Origin: Chryseobacterium ureilyticum
GTDB taxonomy: Bacteria; Bacteroidota; Bacteroidia; Flavobacteriales; Weeksellaceae
Assembly: GCF_900156735.1 (NCBI RefSeq)
Contig: NZ_FTOL01000002.1
Span: 620,001-684,000, forward strand
Direction of reading: 5' to 3'
Length of the DNA stretch: 64,000 nt
Below the pieces are notes generated by a model that made no database searches, was not told the DNA's origin, and saw nothing but the letters and a program-made list of their open reading frames with translations. Shown here piece after piece: positions 43,793 to 51,216 of the stretch. Numbering within the stretch: the first letter of the stretch is position 1; every line of letters starts with the position of its first letter. The translations under genes were made by a program, and so were the position numbers.

Positions 43793-43967
43793 AGATTAAT
43801 TTTTTCAAGCGCTAAAATTATAATTTTTTTGATTTATATCACCATTTTTTGTGAAAAATTATTTTATCAGCTTTTATTTATATATATTTTAAAACAGTAA
43901 GAGCCCATATTGCCTTTATTTAACAAATATTGAATAGTCCAATTAGACTATATTTTATTAAAAAAGT

Positions 43968-43975
43968 TATTTTTG
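43968..43975 (+). promoter_or_regulatory. Promoter -7 box of the acyltransferase gene
   Basis: TATTTTTG fits TAnnTTTG, 15 bases before the ATG at 43991. Confidence 0.5.
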
Positions 43976-43990
43976 TAGGAAAGAAAAAAA

Positions 43991-44968
43991 ATGCAAAATA
44001 TAGCGAAAAACAATTTTGACTTCATCCGCGTTCTCCTCGCCTTCATTGTCTTTGTAGGACATTTGGGAGCACTAAGTGGCTCCGATCAGCTTACTATTCT
44101 TACGCACAGCCCAGTAGAAGTTGCCGTTTTTTCGTTTTTCGTTGTAAGTGGGTTCCTGATTGCCAGGAGTTATGAGAGATCTTCCAGCCTTAAAAGCTAT
44201 GCAAAAAAAAGATTCAACAGAATTGTTCCCGCTTATCTGCTCGTTGTTTTTCTTTGCGCCATTCTGCTGAGTTTAGTCAGCACTATTTCTTTTTCTGAAT
44301 ACTTTAGTAACACTCAGGTGTATAAATACCTGTTCTGGAATTCACTATTTCTGAATTTTAAAGCTCCGTGGCTACCCGGAGTATTTGGTAACCAAGCAGT
44401 AAACGGAGCTTTATGGACATTGAAAATAGAAATGTGTTTCTATATGGCAGTTCCTTTAATGTTTTTATTATTTGGAAAAAATAACAAATACAGAAACATC
44501 AGCCTGATTGTATTATATTTTCTTTCATTGGTTTTCCTCAATTATTTTGAAATGGCAGGAAAGGCTTCCATTTCAAGACAACTTCCCGGATCTCTATGTT
44601 ATTTCATTGGGGGAATGCTTCTGTATTTTAATTTTGATAAATTTATTAAGCATAAGAACATTCTTTTTATCATTGCTATTGTCACCGTATGGCTGGATCT
44701 TATTTTAAAGATTAAACTATTCTCTCCGATCATGATCAGCATTATTGTTCTGTATATTGCTTATTCATTTAAGTTTCTGAATAATTTTGGAAAATACGGA
44801 GACTTCACTTATGGAATTTATATCTTCCACTTCCCCATCATCAGAGTGTTTGCTACATTGGGGCTTTTTGCCAATTACAACCCTTTCTTCATGGGATTTG
44901 TGTGTATGATTGTAGTAATTGGTGTAGGAATTGCTTCATGGCATCTTTATGAAAAAAGATTTTTATAA
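43991..44968 (+). CDS. Acyltransferase family 3 (OafA/YrhL-like) membrane protein
   Basis: A 325-residue integral membrane enzyme with about ten helices. The family's opening NFDFIRVLLAFIVFVGHLGA holds the Arg and catalytic His region. Other marks are VVSGFLIARSYERS, KRFNRIVPAYLLV and the WTLKIEMCFYMAVPLM segment with its conserved Glu. Members O-acetylate or otherwise acylate surface polysaccharides. It leads a three-gene plus-strand run with a GT2 enzyme, facing waaA, so a role in surface glycan decoration is likely but inferred. Confidence 0.9.
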   Translation: MQNIAKNNFDFIRVLLAFIVFVGHLGALSGSDQLTILTHSPVEVAVFSFFVVSGFLIARSYERSSSLKSYAKKRFNRIVPAYLLVVFLCAILLSLVSTISFSEYFSNTQVYKYLFWNSLFLNFKAPWLPGVFGNQAVNGALWTLKIEMCFYMAVPLMFLLFGKNNKYRNISLIVLYFLSLVFLNYFEMAGKASISRQLPGSLCYFIGGMLLYFNFDKFIKHKNILFIIAIVTVWLDLILKIKLFSPIMISIIVLYIAYSFKFLNNFGKYGDFTYGIYIFHFPIIRVFATLGLFANYNPFFMGFVCMIVVIGVGIASWHLYEKRFL

Positions 44969-44992
44969 TTTTAAATATATTTTAACGCACGA

Positions 44993-45748
44993 ATGAAAGA
45001 CCTTGTTTCCATCATCACCCCCTGTTATAATTCTGCAGAATTTATCGAAGAAACGATAGCATCTGTCCTGAACCAAACCTATGAAAACTGGGAATGGCTG
45101 ATCACTGATGATCTTTCAAAGGACAACACGGTTGAAATCATCAAAAAATATAATGACCCCAGGATAAAACTTCATGTGCTGGAGAAAAATGGAGGTGCAG
45201 GAAATGCAAGAAACAAAAGTCTTGAAAGAGCCCAGGGAAGATATATAGCCTTTCTGGATTCGGATGATTATTGGTATCCCGAATATATTGAAACAATGAC
45301 AGGTTACATGGAAGAACATCAGGTTGAGCTTGTCTATTGTAATTACTCAAGATGTAATGAACAGCTTCAGCCTATTCTTAAGGATTTTCTTGCGGATAAA
45401 GTCGTTACATTCTCTAACCTGTTAAAGACTTGCCGTCTTGCCCCTGTTTCCACCATGTATGACACCAAAAGGGTCGGAAAGTTTTTATTTCCTGTAAAAA
45501 GTAAACGTGAAGACCACGTGATGTGGTTAAACCTATTAAAAGTAATCCCCGAAGGAATGCCTATTAATAAAACAATGGCAAAGTACAGAATGCGCGAAAA
45601 CAGCGTTTCCAGAAAAAAGAAAAACATTATTAAAGACCAATACTTGGTATATAAGGACTTCATGGGATTCTCTACACTGAAATCACTTTATTACACGGCT
45701 AATTGGGCACTAAACGGATTCATGAAATATTCAAAAATATTCAATTAA
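44993..45748 (+). CDS. Family 2 glycosyltransferase
   Basis: A 251-residue GT-A enzyme. VSIITPCYNSAEFIEETIAS is the typical GT2 start, ITDDLSKDNTVEII holds the UDP-sugar-binding aspartates, and FLDSDDYW (Asp89-Ser-Asp91) is the metal-binding DxD. No membrane helices. It follows the acyltransferase by 24 bases and ends with TAATG shared with the next gene. The closest functional group is surface-polysaccharide transferases such as colanic acid or LPS enzymes; donor and acceptor are unknown. Confidence 0.93.
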   Translation: MKDLVSIITPCYNSAEFIEETIASVLNQTYENWEWLITDDLSKDNTVEIIKKYNDPRIKLHVLEKNGGAGNARNKSLERAQGRYIAFLDSDDYWYPEYIETMTGYMEEHQVELVYCNYSRCNEQLQPILKDFLADKVVTFSNLLKTCRLAPVSTMYDTKRVGKFLFPVKSKREDHVMWLNLLKVIPEGMPINKTMAKYRMRENSVSRKKKNIIKDQYLVYKDFMGFSTLKSLYYTANWALNGFMKYSKIFN

Positions 45749-46374
45749 TGGAGTATTCAAAAGAGTTTAAAGCAGCTTTGAGTGCTTTTTCAAGTACTGA
45801 AAAGGATAAACTGATCTTCAGACTCCTGAGAAAGGATAAATTACTTTCCAAAAAACTGTATTTTGAACTTATTGATCCGGAAACTACCGATGATAAGAGA
45901 AATGCAATGGAAGAAAATGTAGAAGAGAAAATTCTTTTAGCATCAAAGTATATTGGAAATGCAAAATATTTTCTGACTATAGTCCGAAAAATAAGCGCTG
46001 AGATTACGGAACACGTAAAAATAACAACAGACAAGTTCGGAGATGTTTCTCTGAATCTTCTGATGATCAATAAGATTTTAGATTACAATAATGATCTTAG
46101 CAGACAGAGGTTTGATAATGTATATAAGCTTTACCTTTATATCATCAATAAGATTTTTAAATCATTGATCTTAGTAAAGAAGTTAGATGAAGATTACTGG
46201 ATGGAAATTGATGAGCTTTTCAGAGAAACTCAAAACAAAATTTCTGAGAACAATTATCTTCAAAAACTGTGTATTAATAACGGATTAGATCTTAATTGGC
46301 TTGAATGTGATAATATTCCAGATAATATTGAACAGACAATGAAGGAGATTAAAAGCCAGGGATTTTTAAGATAA
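45748..46374 (+). CDS. Conserved hypothetical helical protein
   Basis: A 208-residue soluble, highly charged and helical protein: MEYSKEFKAALSAFSSTEKD, then LIFRLLRKDKLLSKKLYFEL and ITEHVKITTDKFGDVSLNLL. I know similar proteins in Flavobacteriia genomes but no function for them. Its ATG overlaps the stop of the GT2 gene (TAATG), so the two are translationally coupled. Its last nine bases overlap the end of waaA on the other strand. The frame continues upstream of 45748 within the GT2 gene, but the coupled ATG is the natural start. Confidence 0.82.
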   Translation: MEYSKEFKAALSAFSSTEKDKLIFRLLRKDKLLSKKLYFELIDPETTDDKRNAMEENVEEKILLASKYIGNAKYFLTIVRKISAEITEHVKITTDKFGDVSLNLLMINKILDYNNDLSRQRFDNVYKLYLYIINKIFKSLILVKKLDEDYWMEIDELFRETQNKISENNYLQKLCINNGLDLNWLECDNIPDNIEQTMKEIKSQGFLR

Positions 46375-47604
46375 AATTTTCTGTAAAATCATTTCTGTAG
46401 AATTGGGCTTCTCATCAATGAAATTCTTAGCATTCTGAGACATTGTGACAAGCTCTTCCTCATTATCTTCATTTGCCAGAAATAAAACAAATTCTGCCGC
46501 CTCATGTTCATCTGCAAAAGACTTACCGCCATTTCCGGCAATAAGATCATCTGCTTCAGGGTTCTTTTTATAATGATTACCAAAGATCACCGGAACTCCA
46601 AACGTTGCAGCCTCCAGAATATTATGCAATCCGGCGCTATGAAAACCACCGCCTACAACAGCAATATCTGCGTAAGAATATAGCTTTGAAAGTAATCCTA
46701 TGCTGTCTATAATCAGAAGTTGAGAATTAAAAACTGAAGGTTGAAAATCTTTCAATTCACTGTACAATAGAGCATCGGGGAAAATATTTTTCAGATGCTC
46801 TACTCTTTTAAGATCATGAGGTGCAATAATTATTTTAATTGCGCTGTTTTTTCGGGAAACCATCTCCGCGATCTTCTCTTCAGCCTGCCATGAACTGCCA
46901 AACACGACAGCTTTATTACCATTAATAAAATCTGTAATATAATCTACATGGTTATCACGAATCTGAAGCTGTTTTACTCTATCAAACCTCGTATCTCCCG
47001 TCACCGATGACTTTACCAGTCCTACACTTTTTGCCAGTGCAAGAGAAAATGGTGTCTGATGAAAAAACCAGTCTACATTTCTTTGTAGCTGTTTCACAAA
47101 CCATTTTCCGTAAGAAGTAAAAAAGGATTGACTTTCGTAGAACAAGGCTGAAATCACATAGATTTTAACGTCTTTCTCCTTAAGTTCTGTAAGTAAATTA
47201 TACCAATAATCATACTTAACCGTAAAAAATAGTTTAACATCAAAATGTGACACAAATTCTTTTACAGTAGTCTTTTTATCAAATGGGAGATAACAGATTA
47301 CATCAGCAATATGTTTCTTTTTAACAACATTTTCATAACCTGAAGGAGAGAAGAATGTTACCAGAATTTTATGATCGGAAAATCTCTCTTTAAGCTTTTC
47401 TAGAACAGGAAGACCTTGTTCATATTCTCCTAAACTAGCAGCATGCATCCAAATAACTTTATCCGTTTTTGAAAAAGCAGATTTCACTTTATCGAGGGAC
47501 TGCCTCCTTCCTTCGACGCCCTTTTTAGTTTTATCATTAAACAATGAAAATACCTTCATCCAAAAAATGAGAAGACTGACAAATATATTATATAATAAAT
47601 TCAA
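46366..47604 (-). CDS. waaA: 3-deoxy-D-manno-octulosonic acid (Kdo) transferase
   Basis: A 412-residue GT30 enzyme (WaaA/KdtA) that adds Kdo to lipid IVA at the inner membrane. It has an N-terminal membrane anchor (LLYNIFVSLLIFWMKVFSLF), then GRRQSLDKV, the catalytic-region motif WMHAASLGEYEQGLPVLE, and later FGSSWQAEEKI, APHDLKRVEHL and the donor-site GGGFHSAGLHNILEAATFGVP (split here for length: GGGFHSAGLHN and LEAATFGVP). The frame opens with TTG at 47604 because no ATG precedes the anchor; the first ATG (47559) would cut it. It follows the DUF1648 gene by 12 bases. Confidence 0.94.
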   Translation of the reverse strand: MNLLYNIFVSLLIFWMKVFSLFNDKTKKGVEGRRQSLDKVKSAFSKTDKVIWMHAASLGEYEQGLPVLEKLKERFSDHKILVTFFSPSGYENVVKKKHIADVICYLPFDKKTTVKEFVSHFDVKLFFTVKYDYWYNLLTELKEKDVKIYVISALFYESQSFFTSYGKWFVKQLQRNVDWFFHQTPFSLALAKSVGLVKSSVTGDTRFDRVKQLQIRDNHVDYITDFINGNKAVVFGSSWQAEEKIAEMVSRKNSAIKIIIAPHDLKRVEHLKNIFPDALLYSELKDFQPSVFNSQLLIIDSIGLLSKLYSYADIAVVGGGFHSAGLHNILEAATFGVPVIFGNHYKKNPEADDLIAGNGGKSFADEHEAAEFVLFLANEDNEEELVTMSQNAKNFIDEKPNSTEMILQKILS

Positions 47605-47616
47605 TTTCTGATTGAT

Positions 47617-48084
47617 TTAATCATTAGGTTTTCTGGAACTTTCACGAATAGACTTTATAAGACCTATCCCAATCACTGCAAACATTAATCCCACAATAAA
47701 GAAAACGGTATTGCTAAGCTCTTTTTGTTTTCCTTCTGCAATACGGATACTTTCAACAATAATATCCAAAAACAGGATCATTACAGGAAGTTGTAAAGAA
47801 AAAATATACAACTTATGGAATTTCGAGCGACGAAAACTATCAGGAATATTTAATAATGGTGAATTGGGGTTTCTTGTTGCTCTTATAAACAGAAAATGGA
47901 TAAAAGTAGCAATACATGGCAATACCCAAATAGTCTGCTTTCCAGATTCTCCATCTACATTTCCGTGAAAGTCAAAATGAGTAGGAATCATTTCAGGTAA
48001 TCCGGCGTATTTAAATCCAGTAAAACCCCATATAACAATGAGCAATAGAGTATTTACAATTAATAATAAACCGGAAGTTTTCAT
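47617..48084 (-). CDS. DUF1648 membrane protein
   Basis: A 155-residue membrane protein with about four helices. The first 45 residues contain GLPEMIPTHFDFHGNVDG, the DUF1648 signature (LPxxIPTHFDxxGxxD) that in Bacillus occurs in SdpI-like and related proteins. Here the SdpI part is not clearly present. It lies between the NlpC/P60 gene (3 bases) and waaA (12 bases), so the three form an operon. Function unknown. Confidence 0.85.
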   Translation of the reverse strand: MKTSGLLLIVNTLLLIVIWGFTGFKYAGLPEMIPTHFDFHGNVDGESGKQTIWVLPCIATFIHFLFIRATRNPNSPLLNIPDSFRRSKFHKLYIFSLQLPVMILFLDIIVESIRIAEGKQKELSNTVFFIVGLMFAVIGIGLIKSIRESSRKPND

Positions 48085-48087
48085 ATT

Positions 48088-48804
48088 TTAAATAATCTTT
48101 TTAAGGACTCTTAATTTATGAGTATGTTTATTCATTTCCTGATTAAAGATTCCTGTAGAGTCCAAAGTATCAATTCTTACCTTTCCTGATGCATGAATGA
48201 TCTTTTGATTATCCAGCATAATTCCTACGTGAATAATTTTCCCTTCAGCGTTTTCGAAGAAGGCAAGGTCACCAGGTTGTGTTTCTTCCACAAAAGTAAG
48301 CGCCTCTCCCACTTCAGCCTGTTGTGAAGAATCTCTAGGTAGTTTAATGTTGTGTATTTTATATACCAACTGAGTAAATCCGGAGCAGTCTACGGCAAAA
48401 AAGCTTTTACCACCCCATAAATAAGGTACATTAAGGAATTCTTTTGCTGTGAGTGCTATACTTTCTCTTACATCATGACTTCTTCTTGACGCGACTACAG
48501 GAAACTCCACTTCAGAACCCATGGAAAGCAACGTTTTACCATCATTCATCAATACTGAAGAAAAATCCTCCGTTACGAGAGTCACTTTTCTGCTAGCAAG
48601 TTCTTCATCCGTTACATGCTTGATCTGTTTAGTATCCATCCATCCTTCATAGCCGTCATAATGCATTTTTATTTTAGTCCAGTTTTTATTAACCTCTAAA
48701 ATATCTGCACTTTCTCCAAACAATATTTCAGTAACAATTTCCGCTCTGTCAGATCCTTCTGCACGAACCGGCGCTACTGTAACATTACAAATTCCTTTAT
48801 TCAT
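48088..48804 (-). CDS. NlpC/P60 family cysteine peptidase with SH3-like domains
   Basis: A 238-residue enzyme. The N-terminal 100 residues resemble a bacterial SH3 domain (GESADILEVNKNWTKIKMHY, GYEGWMDTKQI). The C-terminal NlpC/P60 domain holds the catalytic Cys in GGKSFFAVDCSGFTQLVY, and the histidines in GKIIHVGIML and IIHASGKV. Such enzymes cut gamma-D-Glu to diaminopimelate bonds in peptidoglycan stems. No signal peptide is visible, which suggests action on cytoplasmic muropeptides in recycling, like YkfC-type enzymes. First gene of the NlpC-DUF1648-waaA run. Confidence 0.92.
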   Translation of the reverse strand: MNKGICNVTVAPVRAEGSDRAEIVTEILFGESADILEVNKNWTKIKMHYDGYEGWMDTKQIKHVTDEELASRKVTLVTEDFSSVLMNDGKTLLSMGSEVEFPVVASRRSHDVRESIALTAKEFLNVPYLWGGKSFFAVDCSGFTQLVYKIHNIKLPRDSSQQAEVGEALTFVEETQPGDLAFFENAEGKIIHVGIMLDNQKIIHASGKVRIDTLDSTGIFNQEMNKHTHKLRVLKKII

Positions 48805-48883
48805 CTTATTTATTTAGAAATTAGGAAACTAAAAGATTTGGAAATCATAATATATCTTAATTCCCAAATCTCTTAATCTTTAA

Positions 48884-49531
48884 TTATTTTCTTCTCAGAA
48901 AATTTACTCCATCCCGCAAAGGTAGAATAAGATTTTCAAAATCGTCGTCTTTTGCTGCTAAATCATTCAATTCCTGGATAGATTGGGTAGATTTTAACTT
49001 TGGATTTTCCTCCAGTACTTTTCCGTACCAAAGAACATTATCAAACATCACTACCGTCCCTGATTTTGTATGTGATTTTATTAACCTGAAATATTCTGCA
49101 TAGTTTTCCTTGTCAGCATCTACAAAAATTAAATCAAAAACCTCATCTGTTTCCTTTAAATACTCTTTTGCATCCTGAAGCCTGAAATCAATTTGATCGG
49201 CATATTCACTGGATTCAAAGTATTTCTTCGGCAGATAAGCAAGGTCTTCATTGACATCTAAAGTCGTAATTTTTCCGCCTTTTGCCAATCCAGAAGCAAG
49301 ACACAAGGTAGCATACCCTGTAAAAGTTCCTATCTCCAGTACATTTTTAGGCTGCATCATTTGAGAAATGATCGTTAACAGTCTTCCCTGCTGATATCCG
49401 GAGATCATATGGGGTTGTGTTGTTTTCTGATAGGTTTCTCTTCTCAGTTTTTTCAGAATTTCAGATTCTGAGGAAGCGTGCGCCTCCAAATATCTATCCA
49501 TTTCAGGATTCTTTTCTTCAAAAAAACTCAT
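48884..49531 (-). CDS. SAM-dependent O-methyltransferase, CCoAOMT/COMT-like
   Basis: A 215-residue soluble class I methyltransferase. The SAM-binding motif I is VLEIGTFTGYATLCLA, followed by KITTLDVNEDL, the metal-binding FDLIFVDADKENYAEYF and VMFDNVLWYGKV. This pattern is that of the caffeoyl-CoA/catechol O-methyltransferase family (YrrM-like), which uses a divalent metal and catechol-like acceptors. The acceptor here is unknown. It lies 79 bases upstream of the NlpC/P60 gene. Confidence 0.93.
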   Translation of the reverse strand: MSFFEEKNPEMDRYLEAHASSESEILKKLRRETYQKTTQPHMISGYQQGRLLTIISQMMQPKNVLEIGTFTGYATLCLASGLAKGGKITTLDVNEDLAYLPKKYFESSEYADQIDFRLQDAKEYLKETDEVFDLIFVDADKENYAEYFRLIKSHTKSGTVVMFDNVLWYGKVLEENPKLKSTQSIQELNDLAAKDDDFENLILPLRDGVNFLRRK

Positions 49532-49603
49532 ATCTTTTTTTATTTAAACAAATTTACGCATTTTAAAACTTCTTTTAACCACCTTATCTTTACCCTACTT
49601 GGC

Positions 49604-49631
49604 AAAAAAAGAGAGAAATGAATTCCTCTCT
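49604..49631 (-). terminator. Terminator of the six-cysteine peptide gene
   Basis: On the minus strand AGAGAG and CTCTCT pair, extendable by A-U and G-U pairs, followed by seven T. It lies 33 bases after the peptide stop and 73 bases before the methyltransferase start, so the peptide gene is its own unit. Confidence 0.85.
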
Positions 49632-49663
49632 TAAGACAATCTGCTTGTATGTAGAAAAAGTAA

Positions 49664-49816
49664 TTAGTAAGCGATGCAATACTCTCCTTTTGTACCACAT
49701 ACCCATCCCGGGCAGCAATCACTTGTTCTTTGACAAATAATCTGAGGATTGCAGTCTAGAGAAGCACCTTGTACATTTTTCATTTGCCCTCTTGAAAGTT
49801 TCGTTAAATTTTTCAT
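49664..49816 (-). CDS. Bacteriocin-like precursor with knottin-type six-cysteine core
   Basis: A 50-codon gene. Residues 1-18 (MKNLTKLSRGQMKNVQGA) look like the leader of the small bacteriocin-like peptides common in Chryseobacterium and relatives, which read roughly MKNLKKLxRxxLKxIxGG; here the cleavage pair would be GA instead of GG. The core, residues 19-50, has cysteines at 22, 28, 34, 35, 40 and 47. The spacing C-x5-C-x5-CC-x4-C-x6-C fits the inhibitor cystine-knot framework, and SDCCPGWVC is like segments of eukaryotic knottins. It is followed by its own terminator. No transporter or immunity gene is adjacent; a divergent 51-residue gene is the nearest unassigned neighbour. I found no clear TAnnTTTG promoter upstream. 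Confidence 0.8.
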   Translation of the reverse strand: MKNLTKLSRGQMKNVQGASLDCNPQIICQRTSDCCPGWVCGTKGEYCIAY

Positions 49817-49906
49817 AGTAATAATTTTGATTTGTTTTCCTACTCTATAAGATTTTCGGAGACCTCTTTGTATTTATTTCCTTTTATGGAGAATTAAATA
49901 TACACA

Positions 49907-49945
49907 ATAATTTATCAATCAAATTACTTTAAACAGATAAATTAT
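49907..49945. repeat. AT-rich inverted repeat between the peptide gene and its divergent neighbour
   Basis: ATAATTTATC (49907-49916) and GATAAATTAT (49936-49945) are perfect 10-base inverse copies 19 bases apart in the 268-base divergent region. It could be a regulator site, but AT-rich arms of this size can arise by chance. Confidence 0.3.
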
Positions 49946-50037
49946 TAATACAAGAATCAAAATTTAAATTATAAAATGGGGAAAACCTCATGTGAAATAC
50001 CGGGAAAATACGGATACCATTTGCGGGGTATTAGTAA

Positions 50038-50045
50038 TAAATTTG
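50038..50045 (+). promoter_or_regulatory. Promoter -7 box of the 51-residue basic protein gene
   Basis: TAAATTTG fits TAnnTTTG. A TTTG at 50020-50023 is upstream but the 14-base spacer is short. The ATG at 50085 follows 39 bases later. Confidence 0.45.
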
Positions 50046-50084
50046 CAAAGACATCAGAGGGGTAAAAACACTAAGAGAAACAAA

Positions 50085-50240
50085 ATGATTGCAGGAGAAA
50101 AATCAATTAACCATGAGAATCAAAAAGCCGTCTTATCGAAAGGTAAAACGCGCTCTTCTGCAAGAAAACCCAAGACTGAAATATCCAATTCATTTTTGCA
50201 ACGAATTATTTCCCTTTTAAAGAAAGAAGAATTAATTTGA
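50085..50240 (+). CDS. Small basic hypothetical protein
   Basis: A 51-residue protein starting MIAGEKSINHENQKAVLSKG, strongly basic in the middle (GKTRSSARKPK) and ending in an amphipathic helix-like stretch (SFLQRIISLLKKEELI). I do not recognise it. The open frame reaches back to 49992, but the promoter box at 50038-50045 lies inside that extension, so the ATG at 50085 is preferred. A tight terminator follows at once. It diverges from the six-cysteine peptide gene 268 bases away. Confidence 0.6.
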   Translation: MIAGEKSINHENQKAVLSKGKTRSSARKPKTEISNSFLQRIISLLKKEELI

Positions 50241-50242
50241 TT

Positions 50243-50276
50243 AAAAAAAAATCCCGAATTTCTTCGGGATTTTTTT
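50243..50276. terminator. Bidirectional terminator between the small basic gene and the OmpA gene
   Basis: AATCCCGAA and TTCGGGATT form a perfect 9-base stem with A-runs before and T-runs after, serving both converging genes. Confidence 0.92.
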
Positions 50277-50292
50277 ATGTATAGTTTATAAA

Positions 50293-51129
50293 TTATTTCT
50301 TTGCTGGAGCAATATCCATCAGCTTCATAAACTCATCCAGTTTAGGCATAATGATAATTTCCGTTCTTCTGTTTTCTCCTCTACCAGATACACTCATATT
50401 AGTAGCTTTAGGATTATATTCAGAACGTCCACCTGCTGTAATTCTTGCCGGATCTACTCCAAACTGTGTCTGAAGAACCTTAGCAACAGAAGTACCTCTC
50501 AATGCAGAAAGATCCCAGTTGTCTCTCGGTAGATTTACTGAATTCAATGGAGCATTATCCGTATTCCCTTCAATCAAGACAGAATATTTATCGTAATCAT
50601 TGATTACTTTAGCTACTTTACCTAGTACTTCCTGAGCAGCTGGTAAAATATTGTAATCTCCAGTTTTGTATAACATTTTATCAGAAAGGGAGATCATTAC
50701 TACACCTTTCAATACTTTTACCTGTACATCTTCATCTGATACATTATCCAAAGATCTCTTCAGCTTGTTAGACAAAGCAAGGTTTAAACTGTCATTTTTA
50801 GCATTATTTGAAATCAATTGCTTGATATATGAATTAGAAGCATTGATTTCTCCTACAAGTTTATCAATGTTAGCAGAGCTTTTTCCTGTATTTGAAAGAC
50901 AAGCGTCAAGTGATGATTTCAAAGCATCATGTTGACTTTTCAATAAATTATTTTCACCCGTCAATGCAGAATTCTGAGATTTCAAATCCTGAATTTCTCT
51001 TTGTCTTTCTCCAATATTTTCAATACACTGCTTATAGTTTGTGCTCAGGGCATCATACTGCTTCTTGCTCACACAAGATGTCATCCCCAACGCCATTGCA
51101 GAAACCGCTAAAATTTTTAAAATCTTCAT
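50293..51129 (-). CDS. OmpA-family peptidoglycan-binding lipoprotein
   Basis: A 278-residue exported protein. Lipobox signal (MALGMTSCVSKK), then a coiled-coil region at about residues 25-125 (NIGERQREIQDLKSQNSALT ...), and a C-terminal OmpA domain at about 140-265 (VLIEGNTDNAPL, NWDLSALRGTSVAKVLQ, GGRSEYNP, GRGENRRTEIIIMP) whose Asp and Arg bind diaminopimelate of peptidoglycan. It probably links the outer membrane to the wall. Promoter TAACTTTG diverges from the tilS promoter. Confidence 0.93.
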   Translation of the reverse strand: MKILKILAVSAMALGMTSCVSKKQYDALSTNYKQCIENIGERQREIQDLKSQNSALTGENNLLKSQHDALKSSLDACLSNTGKSSANIDKLVGEINASNSYIKQLISNNAKNDSLNLALSNKLKRSLDNVSDEDVQVKVLKGVVMISLSDKMLYKTGDYNILPAAQEVLGKVAKVINDYDKYSVLIEGNTDNAPLNSVNLPRDNWDLSALRGTSVAKVLQTQFGVDPARITAGGRSEYNPKATNMSVSGRGENRRTEIIIMPKLDEFMKLMDIAPAKK

Positions 51130-51151
51130 AAGTAATCTTTTTTAGACTACT

Positions 51152-51159
51152 CAAAGTTA
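51152..51159 (-). promoter_or_regulatory. Promoter -7 box of the OmpA lipoprotein gene
   Basis: TAACTTTG on the minus strand fits TAnnTTTG, 23 bases before the ATG at 51129. Confidence 0.55.
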
Positions 51160-51163
51160 GGGA

Positions 51164-51177
51164 AATTCAATTGAATT
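51164..51177. promoter_or_regulatory. Perfect 14-base palindrome between divergent promoters
   Basis: AATTCAATTGAATT is fully self-complementary and lies exactly between the -7 boxes of the OmpA gene (51152-51159) and tilS (51186-51193), inside the spacer region of both. A shared operator is possible. Confidence 0.35.
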
Positions 51178-51185
51178 ATATCGGT

Positions 51186-51193
51186 TATCTTTG
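51186..51193 (+). promoter_or_regulatory. Promoter -7 box of tilS-dsbD
   Basis: TATCTTTG fits TAnnTTTG, 23 bases before the tilS ATG. Confidence 0.55.
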
Positions 51194-51216
51194 CATAAAA
51201 GAAATTCTCAACAGAT

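Noticed and set aside
49540..49722. 60-codon minus-strand frame across the peptide terminator
   Set aside because: It overlaps the six-cysteine peptide gene in another frame and its terminator, has no family resemblance and lacks a promoter.
49992..50084. N-terminal extension of the 51-residue basic protein
   Set aside because: The TAAATTTG promoter box at 50038-50045 lies inside the extension, so it would not be transcribed from that promoter.
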